Shown here: positions 1 through 8,750 of the stretch, one piece after another | Layout: the number at the start of each line of letters is the position of its first letter | Numbering within the stretch: the stretch's first letter is position 1 | NCBI GenBank assembly: GCA_046328335.1 | Contig: JAXLWU010000019.1 | Coordinates: 1-64,000 of the forward strand | Direction: 5' to 3' | DNA: 64,000 nt | From: JACCXM01 sp046328335 | GTDB taxonomy: Bacteria > Chloroflexota > Chloroflexia > Thermomicrobiales > UBA6265 | Translations under genes and position numbers: made by a program | The notes under the pieces: model-generated | What the model saw: the letters and a program-made list of their open reading frames with translations, nothing else | Databases searched by the model: none | Told to the model about the DNA's origin: nothing

Positions 1-839
1 CGCCTATGGCGGAGAAAATGTGGGGACACGCGGGAGCGGGTGTGTTCGGTTACTCCCACCTGACCGGTGGTTATGCCGGCGGCCAGGCCGAGTTCGTCCG
101 GGTACCCTTTGCCGACGTCGGGCCATTGAAAGTGCCCGACGGACTCGCCGACGAGCAAGTGCTCTTTCTCTCCGACATCCTCCCCACCGGCTACATGGGT
201 GCCGAAATGTGTGACATCCAGCCGGGCGATACCATCGCCGTCTGGGGCTGCGGTCCCGTCGGACAGTTCGCCATCGTGAGTGCCTTCCTGCTTGGGGCGG
301 AACGGGTGATTGCGATCGACCGCTTCCCCTACCGGCTGGCGATGGCGCGTGATCGGGCAGGAGCCGAGACGATCAACTACGAAGAGACGGACGTGCTCGA
401 GGCATTGAAAGAAATGACGGGCGGACGCGGTCCGGACGCCTGCATCGATGCCGTCGGCATGGAATCACATGGGCACGGGCCGATGTACGCCGTTGATCGG
501 GCGAAGCAGGCCGCCCGCATCGAAACCGACCGTCCGATCGCCCTGCGGGAAGCGATCATGGCCTGCCGGAACGGTGGCACGGTGTCCGTCATCGGGGTGT
601 ACGGCGGTTTCGTTGATACATTCCCCATGGGCTCGGTCATGAATCGTTCAGTGACGATCAAGACCGGGCAGACCCACGTCCAACGCTACATGCGGCCGCT
701 GCTCGAACGCATCCAGAATGGTGAGATCGACCCCACGTTCATCATCACGCACACATTGCCCCTTGAGCAGGCGGCACATGGCTACGAGATCTTCCAGAAC
801 AAACTCGAGAACTGCGAAAAGGTCATCCTCAAGGCCTGA
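1..839 (+). CDS. Zinc-type medium-chain alcohol dehydrogenase, 5'-truncated by window edge
   Basis: The frame is open from the first bases, so this is the C-terminal about 277 residues of a longer protein (family members are about 380-390). The Rossmann motif (GCGPVGQFA) followed by an acidic IDR segment marks NAD binding. A GMESHGHG loop and the long insert after it resemble glutathione-independent formaldehyde dehydrogenase-like enzymes. The catalytic zinc site lies mostly upstream and is not visible. The gene precedes the regulator and enzymes of a vitamin B6-type catabolic locus. It could therefore oxidise a hydroxymethyl group of a pyridoxine derivative, for example 4-pyridoxate, but this is inference. 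The family call is secure; the substrate is unknown. Confidence 0.8.
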   Translation, partial: PMAEKMWGHAGAGVFGYSHLTGGYAGGQAEFVRVPFADVGPLKVPDGLADEQVLFLSDILPTGYMGAEMCDIQPGDTIAVWGCGPVGQFAIVSAFLLGAERVIAIDRFPYRLAMARDRAGAETINYEETDVLEALKEMTGGRGPDACIDAVGMESHGHGPMYAVDRAKQAARIETDRPIALREAIMACRNGGTVSVIGVYGGFVDTFPMGSVMNRSVTIKTGQTHVQRYMRPLLERIQNGEIDPTFIITHTLPLEQAAHGYEIFQNKLENCEKVILKA

Positions 840-930
840 GCCAAAATCTGTCGTTGGGCGCCACCCGCGGATGAGTCCGGACGATCGCGGCAAGCCCCAG
901 GCTCCTGAAAGGAACCCGGGACTTGCCGCT

Positions 931-960
931 GGAATCGTATACCGTATACTGAAGCGTATC
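931..960. promoter_or_regulatory. Candidate GntR/FCD operator (GTATAC-C-GTATAC-like palindrome)
   Basis: Positions 937-949 read GTATACCGTATAC, a near-perfect palindrome, with a third GTAT at 955-958. FCD-type GntR regulators commonly bind short palindromes with a GTATAC-like core. The site is about 43 bases upstream of the GntR-family gene, suggesting autoregulation and control of the downstream operon. No binding data; motif inspection only. Confidence 0.45.
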
Positions 961-991
961 TGGAAGGTCATGAACCTGGATCGAGGAATCG

Positions 992-1762
992 TTGGTGGCG
1001 GACGCCGCGCTAACCGAATCGATCGCCATGCCGGTGCCCGCCCTCAACCGCGCCACCCTCGCGGAGCAGGTTTATGACTACCTCCGCCAAGAAATCCTCG
1101 CGGATGCCTATCCCCCTGGTGCGCCACTACCCGAGCAGACCCTAGCCCAGCAACTCAATGTCAGTCGCGTTCCCGTGCGGGAGGCACTCCGCCGGCTTGC
1201 CGCCGAGGGATTAGTCACGCTGCGACCCCGCCAGGGCGCCTGTGTCAGCACCTTCTCTCCCCAGCAGTTTCTCGACGCCTACCGGGTCCGCGAGGCGCTG
1301 GAAGACCTGGCCATCAAACTCGCCCTTCCCCATCTCAGCGCCGCCGATCTCGAGGAGTTGGAGACACTGCAGGACACCATGCGCCGTTCCGCCGGAGCGG
1401 GCGATGCCGACGCCTTCTTTGCCGCCAATCGCGCGTTCCACGCGCTGTTCGTGCACCGCTCGCGCAATGAATACCTGGCAAGCATGTACTTTCCCCTGCT
1501 CGATCAGATGAGCCGGCACGTTTCGTCGTCACTTGGGCTCCGCGGCGGCCTGGAACGATCGATCGAGGAGCACCAGGCGATTCTGGGCGCGGTGCGCGCC
1601 GGTGACGCGGAAGACGCGGCGCGTCTCCTCCGCGAGCACATCCACGTCCCCCAACGCGCCATCGAGGGGAGCAACACGCACAACCGGAACCTTGGCGCCA
1701 AGGGAGCGGAAAATGGAAGGCAGGCCGTGAAACCGCCACCAACAAAGGAAAATGGTACATGA
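992..1762 (+). CDS. GntR family transcriptional regulator, FCD domain
   Basis: An N-terminal winged helix (about residues 22-80, including SRVPVREALRRLAAEGLV) is followed by an all-helical FCD ligand-binding domain. Its likely metal/ligand residues are N146, H150, H194 and H216. The start is taken as TTG at 992 because GAGGA lies about six bases before it; ATG at 1028 is the alternative. The stop overlaps the next gene's ATG by four bases. FCD regulators often sense carboxylic acids, so a pyridine carboxylate intermediate of this locus is a plausible effector. It likely controls the locus through the palindrome just upstream. Family certain; effector and regulon inferred. Confidence 0.88.
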   Translation: MVADAALTESIAMPVPALNRATLAEQVYDYLRQEILADAYPPGAPLPEQTLAQQLNVSRVPVREALRRLAAEGLVTLRPRQGACVSTFSPQQFLDAYRVREALEDLAIKLALPHLSAADLEELETLQDTMRRSAGAGDADAFFAANRAFHALFVHRSRNEYLASMYFPLLDQMSRHVSSSLGLRGGLERSIEEHQAILGAVRAGDAEDAARLLREHIHVPQRAIEGSNTHNRNLGAKGAENGRQAVKPPPTKENGT

Positions 1763-2802
1763 CTCGGAAGCCGGTTCAGTTTGGCGTCAATCTCAACAAC
1801 CGGGAGCCGTTGATCGCGCCGGATTACTCGCTCCAGGATCTGCTCGCGCTGGCGGAGCGAGTTGAAGACCTCGGGTTTGACTCGGTCTGGGTGGGGGACA
1901 GTCTCTTCTCCAAACCACGCTGGGAACCGATCAATCTCCTCAGCGCGATTTCGCAACGGACGAACCAGGTCAAACTCGGTACAGCCTGCATGGTCTCGGG
2001 AACCCGGCATCCGCTGTACCTCGCGCTGGAGTGGGCCACGCTCGATCAACTCTCGCAGGGGCGCACCATTTTCGGTACCGGCATGGGCAACCCGGAGGAA
2101 GGCGTCCGCCGCGAATACGCGGCCGTTGGACTCGATTTCGACCAGCGCGCGAAAATCTTCGAAGAGGGACTGGCGGTTCTGCGCGAGGTATGGACCACCG
2201 GCCACACCAACTTTCACGGCGCTCATTACGCCTTTGACGATGTCGCCTTCTATTCGGGGACCGAAATGGCGCCCCTGCTGCCGGTGCAGACCCCGCCGCC
2301 GATCTGGGTGGTGAGCAACCCCAGATTGACGGTCGGCACAAAACAGGAGGACAGCACCCAGCGCGTGGTCAGCCGCGCCGCGCGGCGCATCGCGACCTAC
2401 GGCGATGGCTGGATGACCTGCTGCCGCGCTCGCCATCCGGAAGAGTTTCGCGCCCAACTCGACCAGATCGAAATCGCGATCGCCGACGCGGGCCGCTCAC
2501 GCGCTGAATTCGCGATGTCCTACCAGGTGACCATGAACATCGCCGACAGCCGAGAAGAAGCGCAGGCGGGAATCGATGCCTACATCAGCCAGTACTATCC
2601 GGAACTGAGCAAGGCCATGGACCTCGGCGAGTGGGGGCCTGTCGGCACCCCGGATGATGTCGCCGCCTGGATGCAGACCTTTGCCGATGCCGGCGTCGAT
2701 TACTTCATTTGTCGCTTTGGCTCTCTCGACCAGTTCGGTCAGGTCGAGCGTCTCGCGCGGGATGTCCTGCCCGCGTTCCAGACCGCGGCAGTTGCCGTGT
2801 GA
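1759..2802 (+). CDS. Luciferase-like (LLM class) flavin-dependent monooxygenase
   Basis: A 347-residue TIM-barrel protein of the bacterial luciferase/F420 superfamily. It begins with the typical FGVNLNN strand and has LAERVEDLGFDSVWVGDSL, KLGTACMVSGTRHP and QLSQGRTIFGTGMG segments; these families use reduced FMN or F420. ATGA overlap with the regulator gene and AAGGAA ahead of the ATG support this start and co-transcription. Some relatives open heterocycles (RutA-type uracil cleavage, PydA-type pyridine cleavage), so ring attack on a pyridine is possible in this locus. The substrate cannot be read from the sequence, and a simple oxidoreductase on a side product is equally allowed. Confidence 0.82.
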   Translation: MTRKPVQFGVNLNNREPLIAPDYSLQDLLALAERVEDLGFDSVWVGDSLFSKPRWEPINLLSAISQRTNQVKLGTACMVSGTRHPLYLALEWATLDQLSQGRTIFGTGMGNPEEGVRREYAAVGLDFDQRAKIFEEGLAVLREVWTTGHTNFHGAHYAFDDVAFYSGTEMAPLLPVQTPPPIWVVSNPRLTVGTKQEDSTQRVVSRAARRIATYGDGWMTCCRARHPEEFRAQLDQIEIAIADAGRSRAEFAMSYQVTMNIADSREEAQAGIDAYISQYYPELSKAMDLGEWGPVGTPDDVAAWMQTFADAGVDYFICRFGSLDQFGQVERLARDVLPAFQTAAVAV

Positions 2803-2850
2803 AATCGGTGTTGGCGAGTTGACTTCGGGTCGCGACGGAGGATTGACAGC

Positions 2851-3858
2851 ATGGCTGAATTGAGCGCGGGTCTGCGACGGGATGCGGAACTGGTAGCCGC
2901 CGTGTGCATGTCGGTGGAAGCGGACGATGTGGTGACGATCATCACCGACGACGCTCACCTCGACGAGGCGAATGCCCTCGCACAGGTGGTCGTCGAGCGC
3001 GGCGGCTTCCCGGTCATCGCCAACAATGAACACCAGGTACGGCGCGCGGTTGCCGATACCCGATTCCCCATGGCGCCGCCGCGCAACCTGCACGAGGCGA
3101 TGACCAAGTCGGACGAGATCATCATCATTACCAACCTGGAGTGGGCCAACCGCTTCGCCCACGTGTCAGCGGTGCGCGAGTCGTGCGACAACAATGCCAA
3201 GATCGCCTCGGTCGAGGAAGGGATTGGGTCCTGGGATCTGACCGAGGCCGACATTCGCGATGCCACCGACCGCGCCCGCGCCGCCATCGCCGCGCTGGAA
3301 GGCGCGAAGTGGTGCCGGGTCACCTCACCGGCGGGGACCGACGTCCGGGTCTCCATCGAGGGCCGGCCCGCGCTGGAAGTTACGCCGATCAAGAAGCGGG
3401 GCCAGATGATGGGCCCAGTACCGCTCTGGTCGGAAGTCGCCTTCGCCGCGGTCGAGGACCGCACCGAGGGAACGATCGTTGTCGACGGCATCATGCTCGG
3501 CATCGGCCTGCCCGGCCAGACGCCGCATCCAATCACCTGGAAGGTTCGCAACGGCCGCGTGGTCGAGATCACCGGCGGCGAGGAAGCGGAGCGCCTCAAG
3601 AAGGTGATCGATGGTGTGCCCGGCTCCGACGTCATCGGCGAGTTCGCCTTTGGCACCAGTGAGAAGTCCCCCACCGGTTCGCCGTCCGAGAAGGGGTTGC
3701 TCGGCACCGTGCACTTCGCCCTGGGCGACAATCACAACGCCTATCCGGGAGGACAGAATGTCAGCACCCTCCACCTCGATGGCAACTGCCTCAACGCATC
3801 GCTCTTGATCGAGGACACCGGCAAGTACATCGTCAAGGACGGGAAATGGGAGCTGTAG
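2851..3858 (+). CDS. M29 peptidase-fold / NicX-like putative ring-cleavage dioxygenase
   Basis: This 335-residue protein belongs to the aminopeptidase T (M29) fold. That fold also includes the iron enzyme 2,5-dihydroxypyridine 5,6-dioxygenase (NicX, about 350 residues). The C-terminal part carries H288, H295 and an HxD pair (H308, D310). Both M29 aminopeptidases and NicX use an HxD there, and NicX also needs one upstream His. No signal peptide is present. The gene lies between a flavin monooxygenase and a cupin in a pyridine-catabolism operon that also encodes a molybdenum hydroxylase. That combination (hydroxylate the ring, then cleave) is how NicX works in nicotinate degradation. I favour dioxygenase over peptidase from context. 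Confidence 0.65.
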   Translation: MAELSAGLRRDAELVAAVCMSVEADDVVTIITDDAHLDEANALAQVVVERGGFPVIANNEHQVRRAVADTRFPMAPPRNLHEAMTKSDEIIIITNLEWANRFAHVSAVRESCDNNAKIASVEEGIGSWDLTEADIRDATDRARAAIAALEGAKWCRVTSPAGTDVRVSIEGRPALEVTPIKKRGQMMGPVPLWSEVAFAAVEDRTEGTIVVDGIMLGIGLPGQTPHPITWKVRNGRVVEITGGEEAERLKKVIDGVPGSDVIGEFAFGTSEKSPTGSPSEKGLLGTVHFALGDNHNAYPGGQNVSTLHLDGNCLNASLLIEDTGKYIVKDGKWEL

Positions 3859-4223
3859 ACGTCACCGCCATCACCGTCGTCAGTCGAGACGATATCGCGC
3901 CGATTCCGCTTCCCAATGGAAGTTGGAGCCGCATGGTGCTCACCGCCGAGAGTGTCCCGGCCATCACCAGTTCGCTCGGCTTCTCGGTGTTCACGCCAGG
4001 AACGGCGACCGGCATGGTCGCCCACGAGGTCGAGGAAGTGGCCTACGTCCTGGCGGGGAGCGGTGAATTGCGTACAGAAGGCGATCCCGTCCCCTTTCAG
4101 CTGGGGCAGGCGATCCACATTCCGGCCGGGCTCTGGCACGCCGTCGCCAATACGGGCAACGAGGATGTGATAATGATCTTCGGCTTCCCCCACCCTGGCT
4201 ACCCGCCGACGGAGCGGCGGTGA
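3846..4223 (+). CDS. Small single-domain cupin protein
   Basis: A 125-residue cupin. The first cupin motif gives H60 and E63/E64 (AHEVEEVAYVLAGSG). The second gives PAGLWHAVANTG with H98, so a mononuclear metal site is likely although one first-motif His is missing. It overlaps the NicX-like gene by 13 bases and its stop overlaps the next GTG, so it is translationally coupled. Such small cupins act as decarboxylases, isomerases, dioxygenases or sugar/acid binders. A role in processing ring-cleavage products is possible but not shown. Confidence 0.75.
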   Translation: MGAVDVTAITVVSRDDIAPIPLPNGSWSRMVLTAESVPAITSSLGFSVFTPGTATGMVAHEVEEVAYVLAGSGELRTEGDPVPFQLGQAIHIPAGLWHAVANTGNEDVIMIFGFPHPGYPPTERR

Positions 4224-4999
4224 CCGCGCCGGACGCCAGCGTCAATGGCAGCGATGCGCGCGACAATCTCCTGCGCGAGGAGGTCGCCTGGTCGTGCCGC
4301 ATCCTGGCGATGGGCGGCCACGGCGATTACACCCTCGGTCATGCCAGTGCCCGCGCGAGCGACGGGCGGCACGTCCTGATGAAGCCGAATGGACTCGGTC
4401 TGGAAGAGGTCACCCCGCAAGACGTACTGCTGCTCGACCCGGATGGGATGCGGGTGGCGGGCACTGGTCCCGTCCATCTCGAACAGGTGCTGCATACGGA
4501 GATTTACAAGGCCCGGCCAGATATCGGGGCGGTGATCCACACCCATGCGCCGTTTGCCACGGCGTTCGGCGCCACCGACGCCACACTGGAGTTGCTCAAT
4601 CACGATGCGGTGCTCTTCCGCGAGGGTCTGGCCACCTTCGACGCTACCGCGGAACTGATCATGCGGCCGGATCAGGGCGCGTCCGTCGCCGCGGCACTCG
4701 GGAACCGTCGCGTGCTCCTGATGCGCGGTCATGGCGTGATCGTCACCGGCAGCGACGTCCCCTGGGCCACGTACGCCGCGCTGACGCTCGAACGCGTGCT
4801 CCGCATCCAGGCGATCGCGCGCTCGTTCGGCGACCTGCGGCCGATGACGGCCGAAATGGCCGATCGCGTCTACCCGGACAAATACCGGGACGAGCACCTC
4901 GGCGCGTACTGGACCTATCTCAAACGGCAGGCCGGCCGGCTCGGCTTCGGCGATGGCATGCCTTCGACGCCATCCACGGGGGCCCCGGGCAATGCTTGA
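4220..4999 (+). CDS. Class II aldolase/adducin-fold protein, candidate pyridine-dicarboxylate decarboxylase
   Basis: A 259-residue class II aldolase-fold protein with probable zinc ligands H107 and H109 (AVIHTHAPFAT) and H171 (LLMRGHGVIVTG). The GTG start overlaps the cupin stop. In Mesorhizobium the vitamin B6 pathway enzyme 3-hydroxy-2-methylpyridine-4,5-dicarboxylate decarboxylase belongs to this fold and sits with homologues of other enzymes found in this locus. The inferred reaction is therefore loss of the 4-carboxylate to give 3-hydroxy-2-methylpyridine-5-carboxylate. Fuculose-phosphate-type aldolase or epimerase activity cannot be excluded from motifs alone. Fold certain; decarboxylase role inferred from context. 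Confidence 0.75.
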   Translation: MTAPDASVNGSDARDNLLREEVAWSCRILAMGGHGDYTLGHASARASDGRHVLMKPNGLGLEEVTPQDVLLLDPDGMRVAGTGPVHLEQVLHTEIYKARPDIGAVIHTHAPFATAFGATDATLELLNHDAVLFREGLATFDATAELIMRPDQGASVAAALGNRRVLLMRGHGVIVTGSDVPWATYAALTLERVLRIQAIARSFGDLRPMTAEMADRVYPDKYRDEHLGAYWTYLKRQAGRLGFGDGMPSTPSTGAPGNA

Positions 5000-5879
5000 C
5001 CGGTTCGCCCTCCATCAGCCGCAGACCGTTGAGGAAGCCTCGCAGATGCTCGCCGCATGGGGAGAGGAGGCGACCATCTACGCCGGGGGCACCGAGTTGC
5101 TGATCGTCATGAAGGAGCGGCTTGCCAGTTTTTCGCACCTGGTCGACATCAAGCGCATCCCGGCGCTGCGGCAGACCGCCATCGATCCGGTCAACGGCGT
5201 CCTCCACTTTGGCGCCACCACCACCCACCGCGAGATCGAGCGGTCGCCGGAGGTGCGCCGTCACCTGCCTGCCTTCGCGGCGATGGCGGCACAGATCGCG
5301 AATGTCCGGGTGCGCGTCGCTGGCACGATCGGCGGTAATCTCTGCTTCGCCGAACCGCATAGCGATCCAGCCACACTCTTGACCGCCCTCGACGCGACAT
5401 TGACCCTCGCATCGGCGGCTGGCCGGCGCCAGGTCGCTATGGCCGACTTCACAACCGGCCTGATGGCCACCGACCGCCAACACGACGAGTTGCTGACCCT
5501 CGTTTCGATACCGATCCCGGGTCCCCGCACCGGCGTCGCCTACGAGCGATTCAAACTGCACGAGCGGCCGACCGCGGCCATCGCCGCGGTGATCGCGATT
5601 ACCGACGGGGTGATCGCTCGCGCCAGACTGGTTGCCGGCAGCGTGGGTGAACGACCGCAAACGCTGTCAGCGGCCGCACGTGTTCTCGAGGGCGCGCCCG
5701 TGAGTGTCGCGACCATCGCGGCCGCGTGCGAGACGGTCCGTGATGAAGTCGAAACCGTTGCCGACGTATTCGAATCCGAGGCGTACAAGCGGCAACTGGC
5801 GCGAGCGATGGCCAGCAAGGCGATCGCCCGCGCATTGAAACTCGCTGGCCATATGGAAGGCGGCCGACATGCTGCCTGA
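4992..5879 (+). CDS. Molybdenum hydroxylase medium (FAD-binding, CoxM-type) subunit
   Basis: A 295-residue FAD-binding subunit of the xanthine dehydrogenase/CO dehydrogenase family. The two flavin-contact signatures YAGGTELL (near residue 30) and GTIGGNL (near 115) are intact, followed by the CO-deh-flavoprotein C-terminal domain. The ATG at 4992 overlaps the aldolase gene by eight bases, and its own end overlaps the 2Fe-2S subunit gene. It passes electrons from the iron-sulfur subunit to FAD and on to an acceptor. Order M-S-L is typical of cox-type operons. The substrate is not carbon monoxide in this context; see the large subunit. Confidence 0.92.
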   Translation: MLDRFALHQPQTVEEASQMLAAWGEEATIYAGGTELLIVMKERLASFSHLVDIKRIPALRQTAIDPVNGVLHFGATTTHREIERSPEVRRHLPAFAAMAAQIANVRVRVAGTIGGNLCFAEPHSDPATLLTALDATLTLASAAGRRQVAMADFTTGLMATDRQHDELLTLVSIPIPGPRTGVAYERFKLHERPTAAIAAVIAITDGVIARARLVAGSVGERPQTLSAAARVLEGAPVSVATIAAACETVRDEVETVADVFESEAYKRQLARAMASKAIARALKLAGHMEGGRHAA

Positions 5880-6390
5880 GATCGCCGGCGAGACGATCAC
5901 GCTCACATCGACCGTCAACGGTCAGCAGGTGACGCTGGCGGTCGAGCCGCGCACGATCCTGCTCGATTTGCTGCGCGACCGGCTCGGTCTCACCGGCGCC
6001 AAACGCTCCTGCGACAGCCAGGTCTGCGGCGCATGTACCGTCCTGCTGAACGGCGCACCGGTTAGCGCCTGCAGCACCCTCGCGTGCGAAGCGGCCGGCG
6101 GCACCATTGAGACAATCGAAGGGCTGGCTGGTCCGGGCGGTCTCCATCCCATCCAGCAAGCCTTTGTCGATCGCGCCGCGATCCAGTGCGGGTTCTGCAC
6201 GCCGGGATTCGTGCTGACCACGAAGGCGCTGCTCGCGGAGAATCCGCGCCCGACTCGCGCCGAAATCGAGCATTATCTCGGCGGCAATCTTTGCCGCTGC
6301 ACCGGGTACTGGAACATCCTGGCTGCGGTCGAAGACGCGGCCGAACGGCTGGCCTCCATCCCGGCGGCAGCGGTTGAGGACGAATCGTGA
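5869..6390 (+). CDS. Molybdenum hydroxylase small (2Fe-2S, CoxS-type) subunit
   Basis: A 173-residue two-cluster ferredoxin-like subunit. The N-terminal plant-type cluster has the CDSQVCGACTVLLNG arrangement plus a later Cys. The C-terminal helical domain has CGFC and CRC pairs (IQCGFCTPGF, NLCRCTGYWNI), so all eight Cys ligands are present. It relays electrons between the molybdenum centre and FAD. It is translationally coupled on both sides: start inside coxM-like, stop overlapping the GTG of the large subunit. Standard length for the family. Confidence 0.95.
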   Translation: MLPEIAGETITLTSTVNGQQVTLAVEPRTILLDLLRDRLGLTGAKRSCDSQVCGACTVLLNGAPVSACSTLACEAAGGTIETIEGLAGPGGLHPIQQAFVDRAAIQCGFCTPGFVLTTKALLAENPRPTRAEIEHYLGGNLCRCTGYWNILAAVEDAAERLASIPAAAVEDES

Positions 6391-8738
6391 CCGCCAGTGC
6401 CCGTTCCTCAATCGGGAAGTACACGATCGTCGGCCATGACGCGCCGCGGATCGACGCGCTTGCCAAAGTGACGGGCGCGGCACAATTCGCTGGCGATCTT
6501 CGCGTCCCCGGGATGGCGTTTGGCCGGGTCCTGCGCAGTCCGTACGCCCACGCGCGGATCAGCTCGATCGATGCCAGCCGGGCCGAGGCGCTCTCCGGCG
6601 TGATTGCGGTCATGACCGGCGCGAACCTGCCGACCGCGACCCCGAACTACGGGCACGCGTTGAAGGACCGACCGGTGATTGCCACCGATCGGGTCCGGTT
6701 TGTGGGGGAACCGGTCGCCGCGATCGCCGCGGAAGATCCGGCCATCGCCGCCGCGGCGCTGACGCTGATCGACGTCGAGTACGAAGAACTCCCGGCGGCC
6801 GTCACGATCGATGCCGCGCTCGCTGCGGACGCGCCGCATCTTCACGATGTCGTCAACCTGCGCGCCGGGCTTTTCCATGGACTTGGCGAGATCAAGCTCG
6901 AACCCGGCAACATCTGCTACCACCACGCATTTGCTCGTGGGGATGCTGCCAATCTTTTCGCCAATGCCGATGTCGTTGTGGAAGGCGAGTATCTGTTTCC
7001 TGCGGTCTATCAATATGCGCTGGAACCGCACACCACGATCGCGCAGTGGACCGGCGATGACGACCTCACGGTCTGGTCCTCCTGTCAGCATCCGTTCCTC
7101 GTCCGGGCCGAACTGGCCGATCTCTTCGGGCTTCCCGTGGGAGCGGTGCGCGTGGTCGTGCCCTATCTCGGCGGCGGGTTCGGCAGCAAGTCGTACACCA
7201 AGATGGAGCCGATCACATCGGCGCTCGCCCGGGTCGCGCGGCGCCCGGTGCGGATCGCCAACAGCGTCGACGAGGCAATGGTCACGACCCGCCGCCATGG
7301 AATGAAGGCTTGGCTCCGCACGGCTGCGACCAGCGATGGGCGACTCCTGGGGCGCGAGGTGCGAGCCTGGTTCGATACCGGCGCCTATGCCGACAACGGC
7401 CCACGCGTCGTGGCCACCGGCGCCGACGCCGCGCCCGGTCCCTACCGCTGGGAAGCGGTCAAGGTCGATGCCTGGGGCGTCTACACCAACACCTCGCCCG
7501 CGGGCTCCTACCGCGCCTTCGGCGCCAGCCACCTACAGTGGTGCGGCGAGTTGCAAGTCGATGAAATCGCCCGCCGTTGCGGCCTCGACGCCCTGCAAAT
7601 CCGCGAACGCAACCTGCTGGAACGGGGCGAGTACGTCCGTCCCGGCGGCAAACCGCTCGACGCGGACCTGGTGGGGGACATCCGCCGTGTGGCCGCGAGT
7701 CTCGACTGGGACACGCCCAAGCCAGCCGGAATCTCGGGCCGCGGCATGAGCGTCGGTCTCCTCGCGGCGGGAGCACACCCAGTCTCGACGGCAGCGGCGC
7801 GAATGGAGGCCGACGGCGGCGTGACGCTGCTGGTAAGTTCGACGGAGGTGGGACAGGGCGCACGGACGGTCTTCAGCCAGATCGTGGCCGAACAACTGGC
7901 GCTGCCACTAGACCAGGTGCGCGTGCTGGGCGGGGATACCCGGGTTACTCCGTACGATCGATCGACCGGGGCCAGCCGTTCGACGACCCTCGCCGGACTC
8001 GCCGTGCAACGGGCGGCGGACGATCTCCGCCAGCAGTTGCTGAGCATCGCCTCGCGTGTCTTCATGCTGCCCGAAGCGGCACTGTCGGTGCGCGCCGGGG
8101 CGATCTGGCACGAAAGCGAGGCTGTTCCCTACCCTGATCTGATCAAGGCTCACTTCGGAATGGTCGGCGGCGAACTGATCGGGCATGGCGAGGTTCGGCC
8201 AGAGCATGGGAGCGGTTCCTACGCGGAAGGTCCCGTGTTCTGGGAGGTCTGCATCGGCGGCGCCGAGGTCACCGTTGATCCCGATACGGGGAGAGTCACG
8301 ATCCAGAAGGCGGTCAGCGTGGCGGATGTGGGCACGGCGATCAATCCGCGGCAGGTCGAAGCCCAGGAGATGGGTGGCGCCCTGCAGGGCATCGGCAACG
8401 CGCTCCACGAAGAGATGATCTTCGATGCCACCGGCACCCTGCAAAACGCGACACTGTACGAGTACCACGTGCCGACGATCGCGGACATGCCGAAGTCCTT
8501 CACGTCAAATATCGTCGAAAATCAGGACGGGCCAGGGCCGTACGGGGCAAAAGGTGTCGGCGAAGGGGCACTGGCCGGGGTAGCCGCGGCGATCGCCACC
8601 GCGCTGGCCGATGCTGGCGTTCCAGTTGACGAATTGCCGGCGACGCCGGAGAGAATCTGGCGCGCGCTTGCCCGATCGGCACGGGAATCAGGCGGGATCG
8701 CTCACGATCCGGCATCCGCAACAGGAGAACAGGGCTAG
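6387..8738 (+). CDS. Molybdenum hydroxylase large (molybdopterin-binding, CoxL/XdhB-type) subunit
   Basis: The 783-residue catalytic subunit starts at a GTG overlapping the small-subunit stop. Family landmarks are GGGFGSK (about residue 267), PAGSYRAFGASH in the active-site region, ARTVFSQ in the domain-2 MPT-binding part, and GAKGVGEGALAG with the catalytic Glu near residue 725. The CO-dehydrogenase Cys loop (AYRCSFR) is absent, so this is not a form I CO dehydrogenase. Family members hydroxylate purines, nicotinate, quinolines and aldehydes next to a ring nitrogen. In this pyridine locus the likely job is ring hydroxylation alpha to N, or aldehyde oxidation. Maturation helpers lie at 41792-49604. 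Confidence 0.9.
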   Translation: MTASARSSIGKYTIVGHDAPRIDALAKVTGAAQFAGDLRVPGMAFGRVLRSPYAHARISSIDASRAEALSGVIAVMTGANLPTATPNYGHALKDRPVIATDRVRFVGEPVAAIAAEDPAIAAAALTLIDVEYEELPAAVTIDAALAADAPHLHDVVNLRAGLFHGLGEIKLEPGNICYHHAFARGDAANLFANADVVVEGEYLFPAVYQYALEPHTTIAQWTGDDDLTVWSSCQHPFLVRAELADLFGLPVGAVRVVVPYLGGGFGSKSYTKMEPITSALARVARRPVRIANSVDEAMVTTRRHGMKAWLRTAATSDGRLLGREVRAWFDTGAYADNGPRVVATGADAAPGPYRWEAVKVDAWGVYTNTSPAGSYRAFGASHLQWCGELQVDEIARRCGLDALQIRERNLLERGEYVRPGGKPLDADLVGDIRRVAASLDWDTPKPAGISGRGMSVGLLAAGAHPVSTAAARMEADGGVTLLVSSTEVGQGARTVFSQIVAEQLALPLDQVRVLGGDTRVTPYDRSTGASRSTTLAGLAVQRAADDLRQQLLSIASRVFMLPEAALSVRAGAIWHESEAVPYPDLIKAHFGMVGGELIGHGEVRPEHGSGSYAEGPVFWEVCIGGAEVTVDPDTGRVTIQKAVSVADVGTAINPRQVEAQEMGGALQGIGNALHEEMIFDATGTLQNATLYEYHVPTIADMPKSFTSNIVENQDGPGPYGAKGVGEGALAGVAAAIATALADAGVPVDELPATPERIWRALARSARESGGIAHDPASATGEQG

Positions 8739-8750
8739 AGGAGGCATGCG

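Noticed and set aside
2851..8738. Complete nicotinate degradation pathway
   Set aside because: NicX-like and hydroxylase genes fit, but no NicC monooxygenase, NicD deformylase, NicE isomerase or NicF amidase is visible, and the lactonase, SDR and aminotransferase point to vitamin B6.
6387..8738. Form I carbon monoxide dehydrogenase
   Set aside because: The active-site loop lacks the Cys motif of form I CoxL and the operon context is pyridine catabolism.
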